The notes beneath the pieces are model-generated. The model saw only the letters and a program-made list of their open reading frames with translations. It was not told the DNA's origin and made no database searches. From NCBI GenBank assembly GCA_036374995.1, contig DASUSS010000130.1, positions 1-64,000 on the forward strand: DNA of 64,000 bases, read 5' to 3'. Origin of the DNA: SH-MAG3 sp036374995 (GTDB lineage: Bacteria > Gemmatimonadota > Gemmatimonadetes > Longimicrobiales > RSA9). Shown in pieces: positions 46,570 to 54,652 of this stretch (position 1 is its first letter; every line of letters starts with the position of its first letter). The translations under genes were made by a program, and so were the position numbers.

Positions 46570-47480
46570 TGGTGAAGAGCGTGATGGTACCGGTGGATGC
46601 GTCGCCGTTTGCGGAGTCCGCGCTGCGGTATGCGCTGGCGCTGGTCCGGGCCGCGAATGCACGGCTGCATGTGGTGCTCGTGCACGAAACGCCCGCGCTC
46701 GTCGAGCGCGCGACGACGCTCGGCAGCGAGCTGCTCGAGCCGCAGCAGCGGCAGGCGGAGGAGGAGTACCTGGGCGCGCTGGTGGAGCGGCTGTCGACGG
46801 AAGACGGGACTGCGGCGGAGCGCTCGCTGCTCACGGGAGTCCCCGCCTCCGCACTTGCCGAGTTCGCGCGCCGGCGGAACATCGACCTGATCGTGATGAG
46901 CACGCACGGCCGGGGGCCGTTCAACCGGCTCTGGCTCGGCAGCGTTGCCGACGGCCTGATCCGGCGCTCGCGCGTACCCGTACTGCTCGTGCGGCCGACG
47001 GACTCCGGCGCGGCGCCGACCGCCGCACCGGATCGACGGGTCCTCGTCGCCGTCGACGGCTCGGAGGCCGGGGAGATCGCGCTCGCATTCGGGGCGCAGC
47101 TGTGCCGGCTCACGGGCGCCGCCTGCACCGTGATTCGCGTGGTGGTGCCGCCCGCACACGTGATCACCTCGAGGATCCCGGACACCGCGCGGATGGTGCG
47201 CGAGAAGACGGAACAGGCATCCCATCAGGCGGAGCAGTATCTGCGGAGCGTCTCGGCGCGGGTCGGCACGCTCCCCGACTCCACGCGCACGGAAGTCGTG
47301 ACCGGCACGGACGTGGCCACGGCGATCCTGCGCTGCGCGGAGACGGAAGGCGCGGATCTGATCGCGATCGGCACGCGCGGCCACGGCGGTGCGGCGCGGA
47401 TGGTGCTCGGGAGCGTGGCGGACAAGGTGATTCGCGGATCACCCGTGCCGGTGCTGGTCTGTCCGGCGCCGAAGCGTTGA
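46566..47480 (+). CDS. Universal stress protein, two UspA domains
   Basis: 304 residues. Domain 1 loop STHGRGPFNRLWLGSVADGL; domain 2 loop GTRGHGGAARMVLGSVADKV. GGGAGGG abuts ATG 46566; the true start may be GTG 46572 (VKSVMVPVDASPFAESALRY). Coupled to the small upstream protein and followed 12 bp later by a COG2187 kinase-like gene, a Usp/kinase pairing also found in the DosR regulon (Rv2005c/Rv2004c). Confidence 0.95.
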   Translation: MMVKSVMVPVDASPFAESALRYALALVRAANARLHVVLVHETPALVERATTLGSELLEPQQRQAEEEYLGALVERLSTEDGTAAERSLLTGVPASALAEFARRRNIDLIVMSTHGRGPFNRLWLGSVADGLIRRSRVPVLLVRPTDSGAAPTAAPDRRVLVAVDGSEAGEIALAFGAQLCRLTGAACTVIRVVVPPAHVITSRIPDTARMVREKTEQASHQAEQYLRSVSARVGTLPDSTRTEVVTGTDVATAILRCAETEGADLIAIGTRGHGGAARMVLGSVADKVIRGSPVPVLVCPAPKR

Positions 47481-47492
47481 CCGGAGGAGCGG

Positions 47493-48545
47493 GTGGCGAC
47501 GCCGTCGGTCGGATCGCGGGATGGAACCGCCGAGCGGGTCGCATTCCTCTCGGATCCGGACAGCTATGCCGAGGGAACCGGCGACGTCGAGAAGATCGAG
47601 ACGCACATGGCGTTCGTGTTTCTCACCGACGCCCATGCGTACAAGCTGAAGAAGCCGGTGCGCTACGAGTTCCTCGATTTCAGCACGTTGCCGCTGCGCC
47701 GTCGGACCTGTGAGGACGAAGTCCGGCTGAACCGTCGGCTGGCGCCGGACGTCTACATCGGTGCGGTCCCGCTCGTGCGCGACGCGGCCGGCGCCCTGCA
47801 CATCGGCGCCGTGGCCGGCGCCACGATCGTCGACTGGCTGGTGAAGATGAAGCGCCTGCCGCGCGACCGGATGCTGGACGCCGTGATCCGCGCGGGCGGT
47901 CCGACGGCGCGGGAGCTGGAATCGCTCGGCGCGCTGCTCGTCCGGTTCTACCGGAACGCGCCGGCGGAGCGGATCCCGCCGGACGATTACATCGACCGTC
48001 TGGACGCGGACATCACGATCGACATTCGCGAGCTGGCCGAGCGCGCCGACCATCTGCCGTTCGATCTGATCCGCGACATCGGTGCAGCGCTCGGCCGCGC
48101 GCTCGCCCTGAACGAGCGCATGCTCCGCAGCCGCGCGGTCCGGATTCGGGAAGTCCATGGCGACCTGCGGCCGGAGCACATCTGCCTGACGGAGCCGCCC
48201 GTCATCATCGACTGCCTCGAGTTCCGCCGCGACTTCCGCCTGCTCGACCCCGCCGACGAGCTGGCATTCCTCGGGATGGAATGCGAGCGGCTCGGCGCCC
48301 CGCACATCGGGCGAGTCCTGCTGCGACATTATCGGGAATCGACCGGCGACCGGCTGCCGCCCGGCCTGGTCGAGTTCTACGGCGCGATGCGCGCACTGCT
48401 GCGTGGCAAGCTCGCGATCTGGCACCTGCGGAACGGCGATCCTGCCGCCGGCGACCGCTGGACCGCCGCTGCGCACGAATATCTGCGCCTCGCGGCGCGC
48501 CACCTCGGTGTTCCGATCACGCAGGAGACGGCGACGGGTCGCTGA
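47493..48545 (+). CDS. Aminoglycoside-phosphotransferase-fold kinase (COG2187, Rv2004c-like N-terminal part)
   Basis: 350 residues from GTG 47493 with GGAGGAG. IETHMAFVFLTDAHAYKLKK, a nucleotide-binding strand pair with the Lys; catalytic-loop EVHGDLRPEHICL with Asp; IIDCLEFRRDFR as the metal-binding Asp region. This is the COG2187 kinase fold. Relatives such as Rv2004c add a P-loop kinase domain after it; here the protein ends without one. The small-molecule substrate is unknown. Last 29 bp overlap the convergent PRPP synthetase gene. Confidence 0.85.
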   Translation: MATPSVGSRDGTAERVAFLSDPDSYAEGTGDVEKIETHMAFVFLTDAHAYKLKKPVRYEFLDFSTLPLRRRTCEDEVRLNRRLAPDVYIGAVPLVRDAAGALHIGAVAGATIVDWLVKMKRLPRDRMLDAVIRAGGPTARELESLGALLVRFYRNAPAERIPPDDYIDRLDADITIDIRELAERADHLPFDLIRDIGAALGRALALNERMLRSRAVRIREVHGDLRPEHICLTEPPVIIDCLEFRRDFRLLDPADELAFLGMECERLGAPHIGRVLLRHYRESTGDRLPPGLVEFYGAMRALLRGKLAIWHLRNGDPAAGDRWTAAAHEYLRLAARHLGVPITQETATGR

Positions 48546-49518
48546 GCAGCTCGACGATCGAGCCGCCCGTGTGCAGCCGCCGGATCGCCTCGCCCAGCAG
48601 CGGCGCCGCATCGAGCACCACTACCCGGCGCCGCAGCGACTGCGGGATGCGCGACGAGCCGACCGTGTTCACGATGACGAGACCATCGAGCGCAGTGTCG
48701 GCCAGTGTGTCCCCGGCGTCGGCCGTGAACAGGGCATGCGTGGCGGCGGCGAAGACGCGCCCGGCTCCGTGCTCGCGGCACGCGCGTGCCGCGCGGGCCA
48801 GCGTCGTGCCGCTGCTGATCAGGTCGTCCACGATGATCGCAGTGTCGCCCTCCACCGCGCCCACCACCGCGTCGCCGGTCACGACGCCTTCGCTCCTGCG
48901 CTTCTCCAGGAATGCGAGCGCGACGTCGCGCCCGAGCGCGTGCTCGAGCGAGTCGCGCAGCGCGGCCGCCCGCTTCGCGCCGCCGGCATCCGGCGAGACC
49001 ACCGTGCAGGATCCGGCGCCGACGCTCTCCGCGAAATGGCGGACGAGGAGCGGACGCGCCTCCAGGTGTACCGTCGTGCACCGGAACGCGTTCTCGAATG
49101 CCGCCTGGTTGTGGACGTCCATCGTGACCACGGCATCGGCGCCCACCGCCTCGAGCAAAGCGGCGACGTACCGGGTCGTCACGGGATCGCGCGGCTTCGT
49201 TCGACGGTCCTTCCGGGCGTAGCACAGGTAGGGCACGACGGCGGTGACGCGCGCGGCGCCTGCATCGCGCACGGCGCCAATGAAGAACAGCAGGCGGCAG
49301 AGCTTGTCGTTCGTGCTGCGGTCCGCGTCGCCGTACAGCGAATCCACGATGTACACGTCGCGCCCGCGCACGCTCACGAGCGGGCGCGTCTTGTGCTCGC
49401 CATCCTCGAACGCACGTTCCTCGTGGCCGGACTGCTCCACCCCCGCCGCGCGAGCGACCGCCTCGCTGAATTCACGCTCCGCAGTCAGCCCGAAGACCTG
49501 CATCCCCACCGCTGTCAT
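48517..49518 (-). CDS. prs: Ribose-phosphate pyrophosphokinase (PRPP synthetase)
   Basis: Makes PRPP from ribose-5-phosphate and ATP. 333 residues. ATG 49518 behind GAGGAGGGTGAGGAGA. Motifs: CYARKDRRTKPRDPVTTRYV (ATP/ribose region, diverged from the usual YARQDR), VTMDVHNQAAFENAF, and the PRPP loop TAIIVDDLISSGTTL. The diverged first motif suggests a second, stress-specific Prs rather than the housekeeping copy. PRPP would feed PncB and the phosphoribosyltransferase at 52128. Motif site 6 is 51 bp upstream. Confidence 0.9.
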   Translation of the reverse strand: MTAVGMQVFGLTAEREFSEAVARAAGVEQSGHEERAFEDGEHKTRPLVSVRGRDVYIVDSLYGDADRSTNDKLCRLLFFIGAVRDAGAARVTAVVPYLCYARKDRRTKPRDPVTTRYVAALLEAVGADAVVTMDVHNQAAFENAFRCTTVHLEARPLLVRHFAESVGAGSCTVVSPDAGGAKRAAALRDSLEHALGRDVALAFLEKRRSEGVVTGDAVVGAVEGDTAIIVDDLISSGTTLARAARACREHGAGRVFAAATHALFTADAGDTLADTALDGLVIVNTVGSSRIPQSLRRRVVVLDAAPLLGEAIRRLHTGGSIVELLSDPSPSPA

Positions 49519-49568
49519 TCTCCTCACCCTCCTCCCGGAGACGCGTCACGTCGCGTGCCACCGTCCTC

Positions 49569-49584
49569 GTAGGGGGAATCCGCG
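49569..49584 (+). promoter_or_regulatory. GTMGGG motif site 6
   Basis: GTAGGGGGAATCCGCG between the divergent prs and PolX genes; one extra G shifts the right half by a base. Confidence 0.5.
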
Positions 49585-49643
49585 CACGCATGTCTGCCGC
49601 TGCCGGACTGAAGCGGCGCGGCGCCACCGGCATATTCCGCTCC

Positions 49644-51443
49644 ATGGAGAATGTCGAGATCGCCAGCGCTCTCAGCGAAGTCGCGGACCTCCTCGATATC
49701 GAAGGCGACAATCCGTTCCGCGTCCGCGCGTACCGAACGGCCGTGCGGACCATCTCGAGCCTGACACGGCCGCTCGCGGAGATGGTCGCGGCAGGCGAGG
49801 ACCTCGCAGAGCTGCCCGGCATCGGTCACGACATCGCCGGGCACATCACGGAGCTCGTGACGACGGGTCACCTGAAGCGGCTGGACGACCTGGAGCGCAA
49901 GGTGCCCGCCAGCCTCGCCGAACTCATGCGCATCGAGGGTCTCGGGCCCAGGCGGGCGCGACTGCTGTACGAGCAGCTCGGGATCCGCTCCATCGCCCAG
50001 CTCGAGAGGGCGATCCGCGAGGGCAGCGTCGCGGAGCTCAAGGGGTTCGGCGGAAAGACCGTCGCGAAGCTGCTGGCAGGTGTCCGGGCACTGCGCAGCC
50101 GACCGGCGCGCTTCAAGCTCTCGGATGCCGATCAGTACGTCCGACCGCTGCTCGCATACATGCGGAGTGCACCGGGCGTGGAGCGGGTCGAGGCCGCCGG
50201 CAGCTACCGCCGGCGCGCGGAGACGGTGGGTGACATTGATCTGCTCGTCATTTGCGCGCAGCCTGCCGCCGTAATGCGCCACTTCACGGAATACGCCGAA
50301 GTCGCGCGGGTCGAGGCGGCCGGCCGCACCCGCGGGACGGTATTCCTGAAGGCCGGACTCCAGGTCGACCTGCGGATCATGCCGGCCACGTGCTACGGCG
50401 CCGCGCTGCACTACTTCACCGGGTCGAGGCCGCACAACATCGCCGTTCGCGCGCTCGGCGTGAAGCACGGGCTGCGCATCAGCGAGTACGGCGTGTTCCG
50501 GCGCGGCAGGGCGGGCGGGCGGCCGCGGCGCATCGGCGGTGCCGAGGAAGCCGATGTGTTCGACGCTGTCGGAATGGACCCCGTCCCTCCGGAGCTGCGC
50601 GAGAACCGCGGCGAGATCGAGGCGGCCCTCGAGCACCGGCTCCCGACGCTGCTGGAGCTCGGCGACATCCGCGGCGACCTGCAGATGCACAGCACCTGGA
50701 GCGATGGCCAGGAGAGCATCGAAACGATGGCGTTCGCCGCGGTCGAGCGCGGCTATGAGTACATCTGCATCACGGACCACAGCCACGCCGCGCGCATCGC
50801 CGGCGGTCTGGATCCGGACCAGCTTGCGGCGCAGGCACAGGAGATCACCGCCGTGCGCCGCAGGCTGCACGGCCGTCTGCATCTGTTCCACGGGATGGAG
50901 GTCGACATCCTGCGCGACGGCACGCTGGACCTCGCGGACGAGCACCTCGATACGCTCGACCTCGTCATCGTGTCCGTTCACTCGCACCTGAACCTCGCGC
51001 GGTCCGCGATGACGGACCGAATCATCCGGGCGCTCCACCATCCGGCCGCGGACGTTCTCGGGCATCCGACCGGCCGGATCATCAATGGGCGCGCGCCGTG
51101 CGCGATCGACCTCGAGGCCGTGCTGCGCGCGGCCGCGGAGCTTGACGTTGCCGTGGAGATCAACGCGCAGCCGGACCGGCTCGACCTCGATGACCTGTGG
51201 GCGCGTCGCGCCCGAGACCTCGGTGTGCTCCTGGTCGTCAATACGGACGCGCACTCGGCGGCTTCGCTCGGCTTCATGCGGTACGGCGTCGATCAGGCTC
51301 GACGCGGTTGGATCCGGAGCCAGGATGTGCTGAACACGCGCAGTCTCGACGACCTCACGGCCTGGCTCGGGCGCCGTGCGAGCACGGCACGGCCTCGAGG
51401 CGGCGCCCGGCCGGGCCGCCGTCTCGAGGCGGCGCGATCATAG
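49644..51443 (+). CDS. polX: DNA polymerase/3'-5' exonuclease PolX
   Basis: DNA repair polymerase of 599 residues. N-terminal MENVEIASALSEVADLLDIE, a helix-hairpin-helix region (LPGIGHDIAGHI, IEGLGPRRARLLYEQLG), polymerase palm with GDIDLLVI (two metal Asp, about 196), then a PHP exonuclease domain with DLQMHSTWSDG (about 346), ITDHSHAARI, and VNTDAHSA near the end. I start at ATG 49644 because family members begin here; ATG 49590 adds 18 residues. Base excision and gap filling in non-growing cells is a fitting role. End overlaps the BON gene by 6 bp. Confidence 0.93.
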   Translation: MENVEIASALSEVADLLDIEGDNPFRVRAYRTAVRTISSLTRPLAEMVAAGEDLAELPGIGHDIAGHITELVTTGHLKRLDDLERKVPASLAELMRIEGLGPRRARLLYEQLGIRSIAQLERAIREGSVAELKGFGGKTVAKLLAGVRALRSRPARFKLSDADQYVRPLLAYMRSAPGVERVEAAGSYRRRAETVGDIDLLVICAQPAAVMRHFTEYAEVARVEAAGRTRGTVFLKAGLQVDLRIMPATCYGAALHYFTGSRPHNIAVRALGVKHGLRISEYGVFRRGRAGGRPRRIGGAEEADVFDAVGMDPVPPELRENRGEIEAALEHRLPTLLELGDIRGDLQMHSTWSDGQESIETMAFAAVERGYEYICITDHSHAARIAGGLDPDQLAAQAQEITAVRRRLHGRLHLFHGMEVDILRDGTLDLADEHLDTLDLVIVSVHSHLNLARSAMTDRIIRALHHPAADVLGHPTGRIINGRAPCAIDLEAVLRAAAELDVAVEINAQPDRLDLDDLWARRARDLGVLLVVNTDAHSAASLGFMRYGVDQARRGWIRSQDVLNTRSLDDLTAWLGRRASTARPRGGARPGRRLEAARS

Positions 51444-52106
51444 CGAAGCCGCCGTGAAGCTCGACACCCTGAGCTGATTGTCGACATCCTGGACGCCGAC
51501 CGCGGCACGAGCCGCGTGCTCGGCTTCCATCCGCTCCGACCACGAGCGCACCGTTCCGCTCAGCGTCACGCGGCCATCCTGCACCGACACGTCGACGTGA
51601 TCGGCATCGACCTGTGCGCTGCGCAGGAACGCCTTGTGGATCTGATCCCGCACGTCCTTCGGCGCAACGCGCGACCTGAGCCGGATCAGATTCGTGACAC
51701 CGCGGACTCCGGTGAGCTCCCGGACCGCACGCTCCGCCGCACGACGCTGCGTCGACCAGTCGACTTCTCCCTCCAGCGTCACCCAGCCGTGCTCGACCGT
51801 ACCGACCACCGTGTTCGGCACGCTCACGTTCCACTTGAGCGTGGAGGCGACGGCCGCCGCGATGTCCGTGTCATCGCGTTCATGGCTGGCGGGCATGCGC
51901 ACCTCCAGCTGGTTCGCCACCGCCTTCACGCCCCTCACCCGCTTCGCCGCCTTCTCCGCCGCCCACTTCTCGGCGAAACTGCGAACGACACCGGTGAGCG
52001 TCACGGCGCCGTCGGTCGAGCTGACTCCGATCGCGTCTTCCTCGAGCGATGGCTCCCACGCCAGCTCGTCGAGCACGTCCTGTCTCAGGTCCTCACGCTT
52101 GAACAT
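51438..52106 (-). CDS. BON-domain protein with three BON repeats (copy 2)
   Basis: 222 residues, same length and layout as the protein at 39138-39806, and alike over the whole length: DGAVTLTGVVRSFAEK, HGWVTLEGEVDWSTQR, DGRVTLSGTVRSWSER. The ribosome site and start context (GGAGGTGACCATG) are also identical, so this is a duplication of gene plus leader. 22 bp after the phosphoribosyltransferase stop in the opposite direction of travel: PRTase is upstream on the minus strand, BON follows at its leader side. Confidence 0.88.
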   Translation of the reverse strand: MFKREDLRQDVLDELAWEPSLEEDAIGVSSTDGAVTLTGVVRSFAEKWAAEKAAKRVRGVKAVANQLEVRMPASHERDDTDIAAAVASTLKWNVSVPNTVVGTVEHGWVTLEGEVDWSTQRRAAERAVRELTGVRGVTNLIRLRSRVAPKDVRDQIHKAFLRSAQVDADHVDVSVQDGRVTLSGTVRSWSERMEAEHAARAAVGVQDVDNQLRVSSFTAASL

Positions 52107-52127
52107 GGTCACCTCCGATGCAGCGTT

Positions 52128-52790
52128 CTACGTCTGCGAGGCCGCGCGCGAGCGGCGCGCCTCGTGGAGTACGGCACGGACGTCGTCGTCGGTCAGCTGC
52201 GGGAACTCGTCGTACCAGCCGCCGATCGAGCCGAGCAGGGCCGGTTGAACCAGGCAGAGCACGCGGTCGGCCTCGCGCCCGAGGCTGGCGCAAACGGCGG
52301 GGTCGGCGATCGGAACCGCCACGATCACGCGATGCGCACCCGCCGCTCGCGCCGCCCTGACCGCGGCCAGCATGGTGGCACCGGTGGCGAGGCCATCATC
52401 GACGAGGAGCACATTGCGGTCGCGCAGCGCGACCCGTTCGCCGCTCGCGCGATACAATCGCTCGCGCCGCTCCATCTCGCGCTCCTCGCGCCGCGCGATC
52501 GAGTCGATCACGTCGGACGGAACACCCGAGGCAATGCCGGCATTCACCACCCGCACCCCGCCCGGGCCGATCGCGCCGATCGCGAGCTCCGGTTGCAGCG
52601 GGTGGCCCAGCTTGCGCACCACCATTACGTCCAGCTCTGCGCCGAGGGCACGAGCGACCTCCGCGGCAACCGTCACGCCGCCGCGCGCGAGCCCGAGCAC
52701 CAGCGGATCATCGAGATGCACATGGTGCTGCAGCGCCTCCGCCAGCTGCCTTCCCGCATCGGCGCGGTCGGTGAAGTTGCGAACGTACAT
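52128..52790 (-). CDS. Phosphoribosyltransferase (Rv0571c-like domain)
   Basis: 220 residues. Type I phosphoribosyltransferase with the PRPP loop NVLLVDDGLATGATMLAA; N-terminal MYVRNFTDRADAGRQLAEAL and VLGLARGGVTVAAEVAR are typical of the stand-alone family related to M. tuberculosis Rv0571c (DosR regulon). AGGAGG precedes the ATG. The base acceptor is unknown. The BON gene follows 21 bp downstream, so they are probably one transcript. Motif site 7 is 59 bp upstream. Confidence 0.9.
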   Translation of the reverse strand: MYVRNFTDRADAGRQLAEALQHHVHLDDPLVLGLARGGVTVAAEVARALGAELDVMVVRKLGHPLQPELAIGAIGPGGVRVVNAGIASGVPSDVIDSIARREEREMERRERLYRASGERVALRDRNVLLVDDGLATGATMLAAVRAARAAGAHRVIVAVPIADPAVCASLGREADRVLCLVQPALLGSIGGWYDEFPQLTDDDVRAVLHEARRSRAASQT

Positions 52791-52848
52791 CCCGGCCTCC
52801 TGCAGGCGATGCCTCGTTCAACGATGAGACCGGACCAGCCGCCTGACC

Positions 52849-52864
52849 GTAGGGGAATCGCTGA
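52849..52864 (+). promoter_or_regulatory. GTMGGG motif site 7
   Basis: GTAGGGGAATCGCTGA, 59 bp upstream of the phosphoribosyltransferase start. A related block GTCGGAATCCTCCC starts about 21 bp further along. Confidence 0.6.
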
Positions 52865-52882
52865 AGATCGTCGGAATCCTCC

Positions 52883-54001
52883 CTATCCCTCACGCGCTCC
52901 GGTATCGCTCGCGGCCAGGACGCGCGGCGTGGCGAAACGCAGCACTGCGCCCACGCCGCCGCCGCTCTCCTCCAGCAGCGCGCCCGCCTCGTCCGTCATG
53001 AGCTCGACCGTGGCCGCGTGATCCAGCGCCTGCGCGATCAGCCGCTCCGCCCTCTCCTCGTCTTCCGCTACGAACCGGGTGGTGAGGAGCAGGCGATCGA
53101 TCTGCCCGAGAACGGCCGCGGCCGCGGTGGCCTCGATGCCCAGCGTGCCCAGCCCGCCGGCGCCCGCCGCATCCATCACCTGTCTCACCGCCGACTGCTG
53201 CAGCCGCTGCGTCAGCCGGGAGACGGCAGACTCGAGCAGCGGCTGGATCTCCGCCGCCGACATGGTGAGATGGAGAGCGGGCTCGACCTGCAACCGGTCG
53301 CCCGCCTCCGGCTCCAGCTGTTTCTCCAGCGCCGCTACCGACCGCGTCGGTCCGCCCAGAACGACGAGCACATCGCCGGCAATGTTCAGCTCGCCGACGA
53401 CGAACCTGAGAAGCCGCTCCGACTCCAGCCGCAGTATCCGCTCGGCTGCATCCGTGGCCGTCTCGCCGCGTACGCCGCTGTGCGCCGCAGCCCGCTTCGA
53501 CATGTTGCGGTCGGTCAGATCATCGATGAACTCGTCGGCACGGTGATCCACCAGCTCGGTCAGGGCGCCGGACTCGTAGCGGAGCAGCCGCGCGCGACGG
53601 CGGTCGATCAGCACGAGCATGACGGGCCGGCTCTGCTTCAGGGCGCGCAGGTACGGGCCGATCAGGATCCCCTCCCTCCACCGGACCAGGTCCGGCATGG
53701 GTGCGGGGACCTCTTCGCAGTGCCATACGCGTTCCGGCGTCACGAACGCGACCCAGCCGCGGCCCGGCAGGAACCCGCGGTACGGCTGCAGCTCGTTCTC
53801 GAGGAGCCGCCGTGCCGCTCTGAATGCATCGCGAACGTCACCCTCCAGTTCCTGCTCCTGCCGATCCAGCTGCGCCGTCAGTCGCATGCGCCAGCTGGAG
53901 CGCTCCGTCGGATCGTGCTCCTCCGCCGCGATGTACACACTCAGCACGCTCGCGTCGGACAGCTTCCGCTGCATCTCCACCAGGTCGTGAAGCGCCAGCA
54001 T
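52883..54001 (-). CDS. Bacterial archaeo-eukaryotic release-factor-like protein (baeRF family, Rv2629-like)
   Basis: 372 residues. Start MLALHDLVEMQRKLSDASVL with AAGGAGGAG. VLSVYIAAEEHDPTERSSWR, MLVLIDRRRARLLRYESGAL, LERLLRF-type helices and VLVVLGGPTRSVAALEKQL are the landmarks of baeRF family 10, relatives of eRF1 and of the tRNA hydrolase Vms1. M. tuberculosis Rv2629 (DosR regulon) is of this kind. Possible role: freeing stalled ribosomes or peptidyl-tRNA in stress. I do not see an eRF1 GGQ. Motif site 8 lies 121 bp upstream. Confidence 0.82.
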   Translation of the reverse strand: MLALHDLVEMQRKLSDASVLSVYIAAEEHDPTERSSWRMRLTAQLDRQEQELEGDVRDAFRAARRLLENELQPYRGFLPGRGWVAFVTPERVWHCEEVPAPMPDLVRWREGILIGPYLRALKQSRPVMLVLIDRRRARLLRYESGALTELVDHRADEFIDDLTDRNMSKRAAAHSGVRGETATDAAERILRLESERLLRFVVGELNIAGDVLVVLGGPTRSVAALEKQLEPEAGDRLQVEPALHLTMSAAEIQPLLESAVSRLTQRLQQSAVRQVMDAAGAGGLGTLGIEATAAAAVLGQIDRLLLTTRFVAEDEERAERLIAQALDHAATVELMTDEAGALLEESGGGVGAVLRFATPRVLAASDTGAREG

Positions 54002-54122
54002 CTCTCCTCCTTGGTGACTCTCGAATCATGATGCACGGCACCGGGAATGCAGGCTGTCAGGCAAACTCCGCGGGCCGTGCGGTCGGGCCCCGATCGCCGA
54101 CTGGCCGGGCCACCGTCCCGAG

Positions 54123-54138
54123 CCGGCGCTTTCCCTAC
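54123..54138 (-). promoter_or_regulatory. GTMGGG motif site 8
   Basis: GTAGGGAAAGCGCCGG on the minus strand, upstream of the baeRF gene. Confidence 0.5.
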
Positions 54139-54191
54139 AGACCGCCGCCCATCCCCGCGCCATCGTGGCTGAATAGGGGCGGGGCGCGGCT

Positions 54192-54623
54192 TCAGACGTC
54201 GAAGATGACGCGGGCGAACCAGCCGCCGTCCCGCCGGCGGACGTCGAGCTGGTGGTATGTGACGCCCTTGATCTCGCGGAGCGGGGCGCCGCCCGCCCGC
54301 GCGCAGTGCACGGCCGCGTCGAGCCCCCGCGCATCGGCGCGAGAGAACTCGGTGCTGACGGGGCACTCGCCCGTGCTCTCGTAGAGGTACAGCAGCTCGC
54401 GGAGCCAGTCGGCGAACAGGCGCGGCGCGTCGTCCGCCTGCAGCGCGAGGTGTCGTAGCTCCGGAGCGGTGTGATCGAGTGAGGTGATGTACCCGGTGCC
54501 GAGCAGCAGCTGGAACATGCCGTCACCGGCGGCGCGCAGCAGCTCGGCAAAGCTCGGCGCAACGACTTCGACGCCGACGTCGGCGGTGTGCTCGAGGAAA
54601 CGGATGCTGGAGGCGGTCGCCAT
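54192..54623 (-). CDS. Archease, RtcB-activating protein
   Basis: 143 residues. Speeds guanylylation and turnover of the RNA ligase RtcB. Family marks: FLEHTADVGVEVVAPSFAEL at the start, LFADWLRELLYLYES, and IKGVTYHQLDV near the end; acidic Asp residues at HTAD and the C-terminal FDV fit the metal site. It is divergent from rtcB with only 29 bp between the starts, so both share one promoter region. Confidence 0.94.
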   Translation of the reverse strand: MATASSIRFLEHTADVGVEVVAPSFAELLRAAGDGMFQLLLGTGYITSLDHTAPELRHLALQADDAPRLFADWLRELLYLYESTGECPVSTEFSRADARGLDAAVHCARAGGAPLREIKGVTYHQLDVRRRDGGWFARVIFDV

Positions 54624-54652
54624 GTCGTCACGTACGCTGTGCCGGGAACGTA

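Noticed and set aside
49524..51254. 576-codon minus-strand frame
   Set aside because: Shadow of PolX.
54624..54652. Inverted repeat CCGGG...CCCGG around the rtcB start as an operator
   Set aside because: Overlaps coding start; GC-rich repeats this short are expected by chance here.
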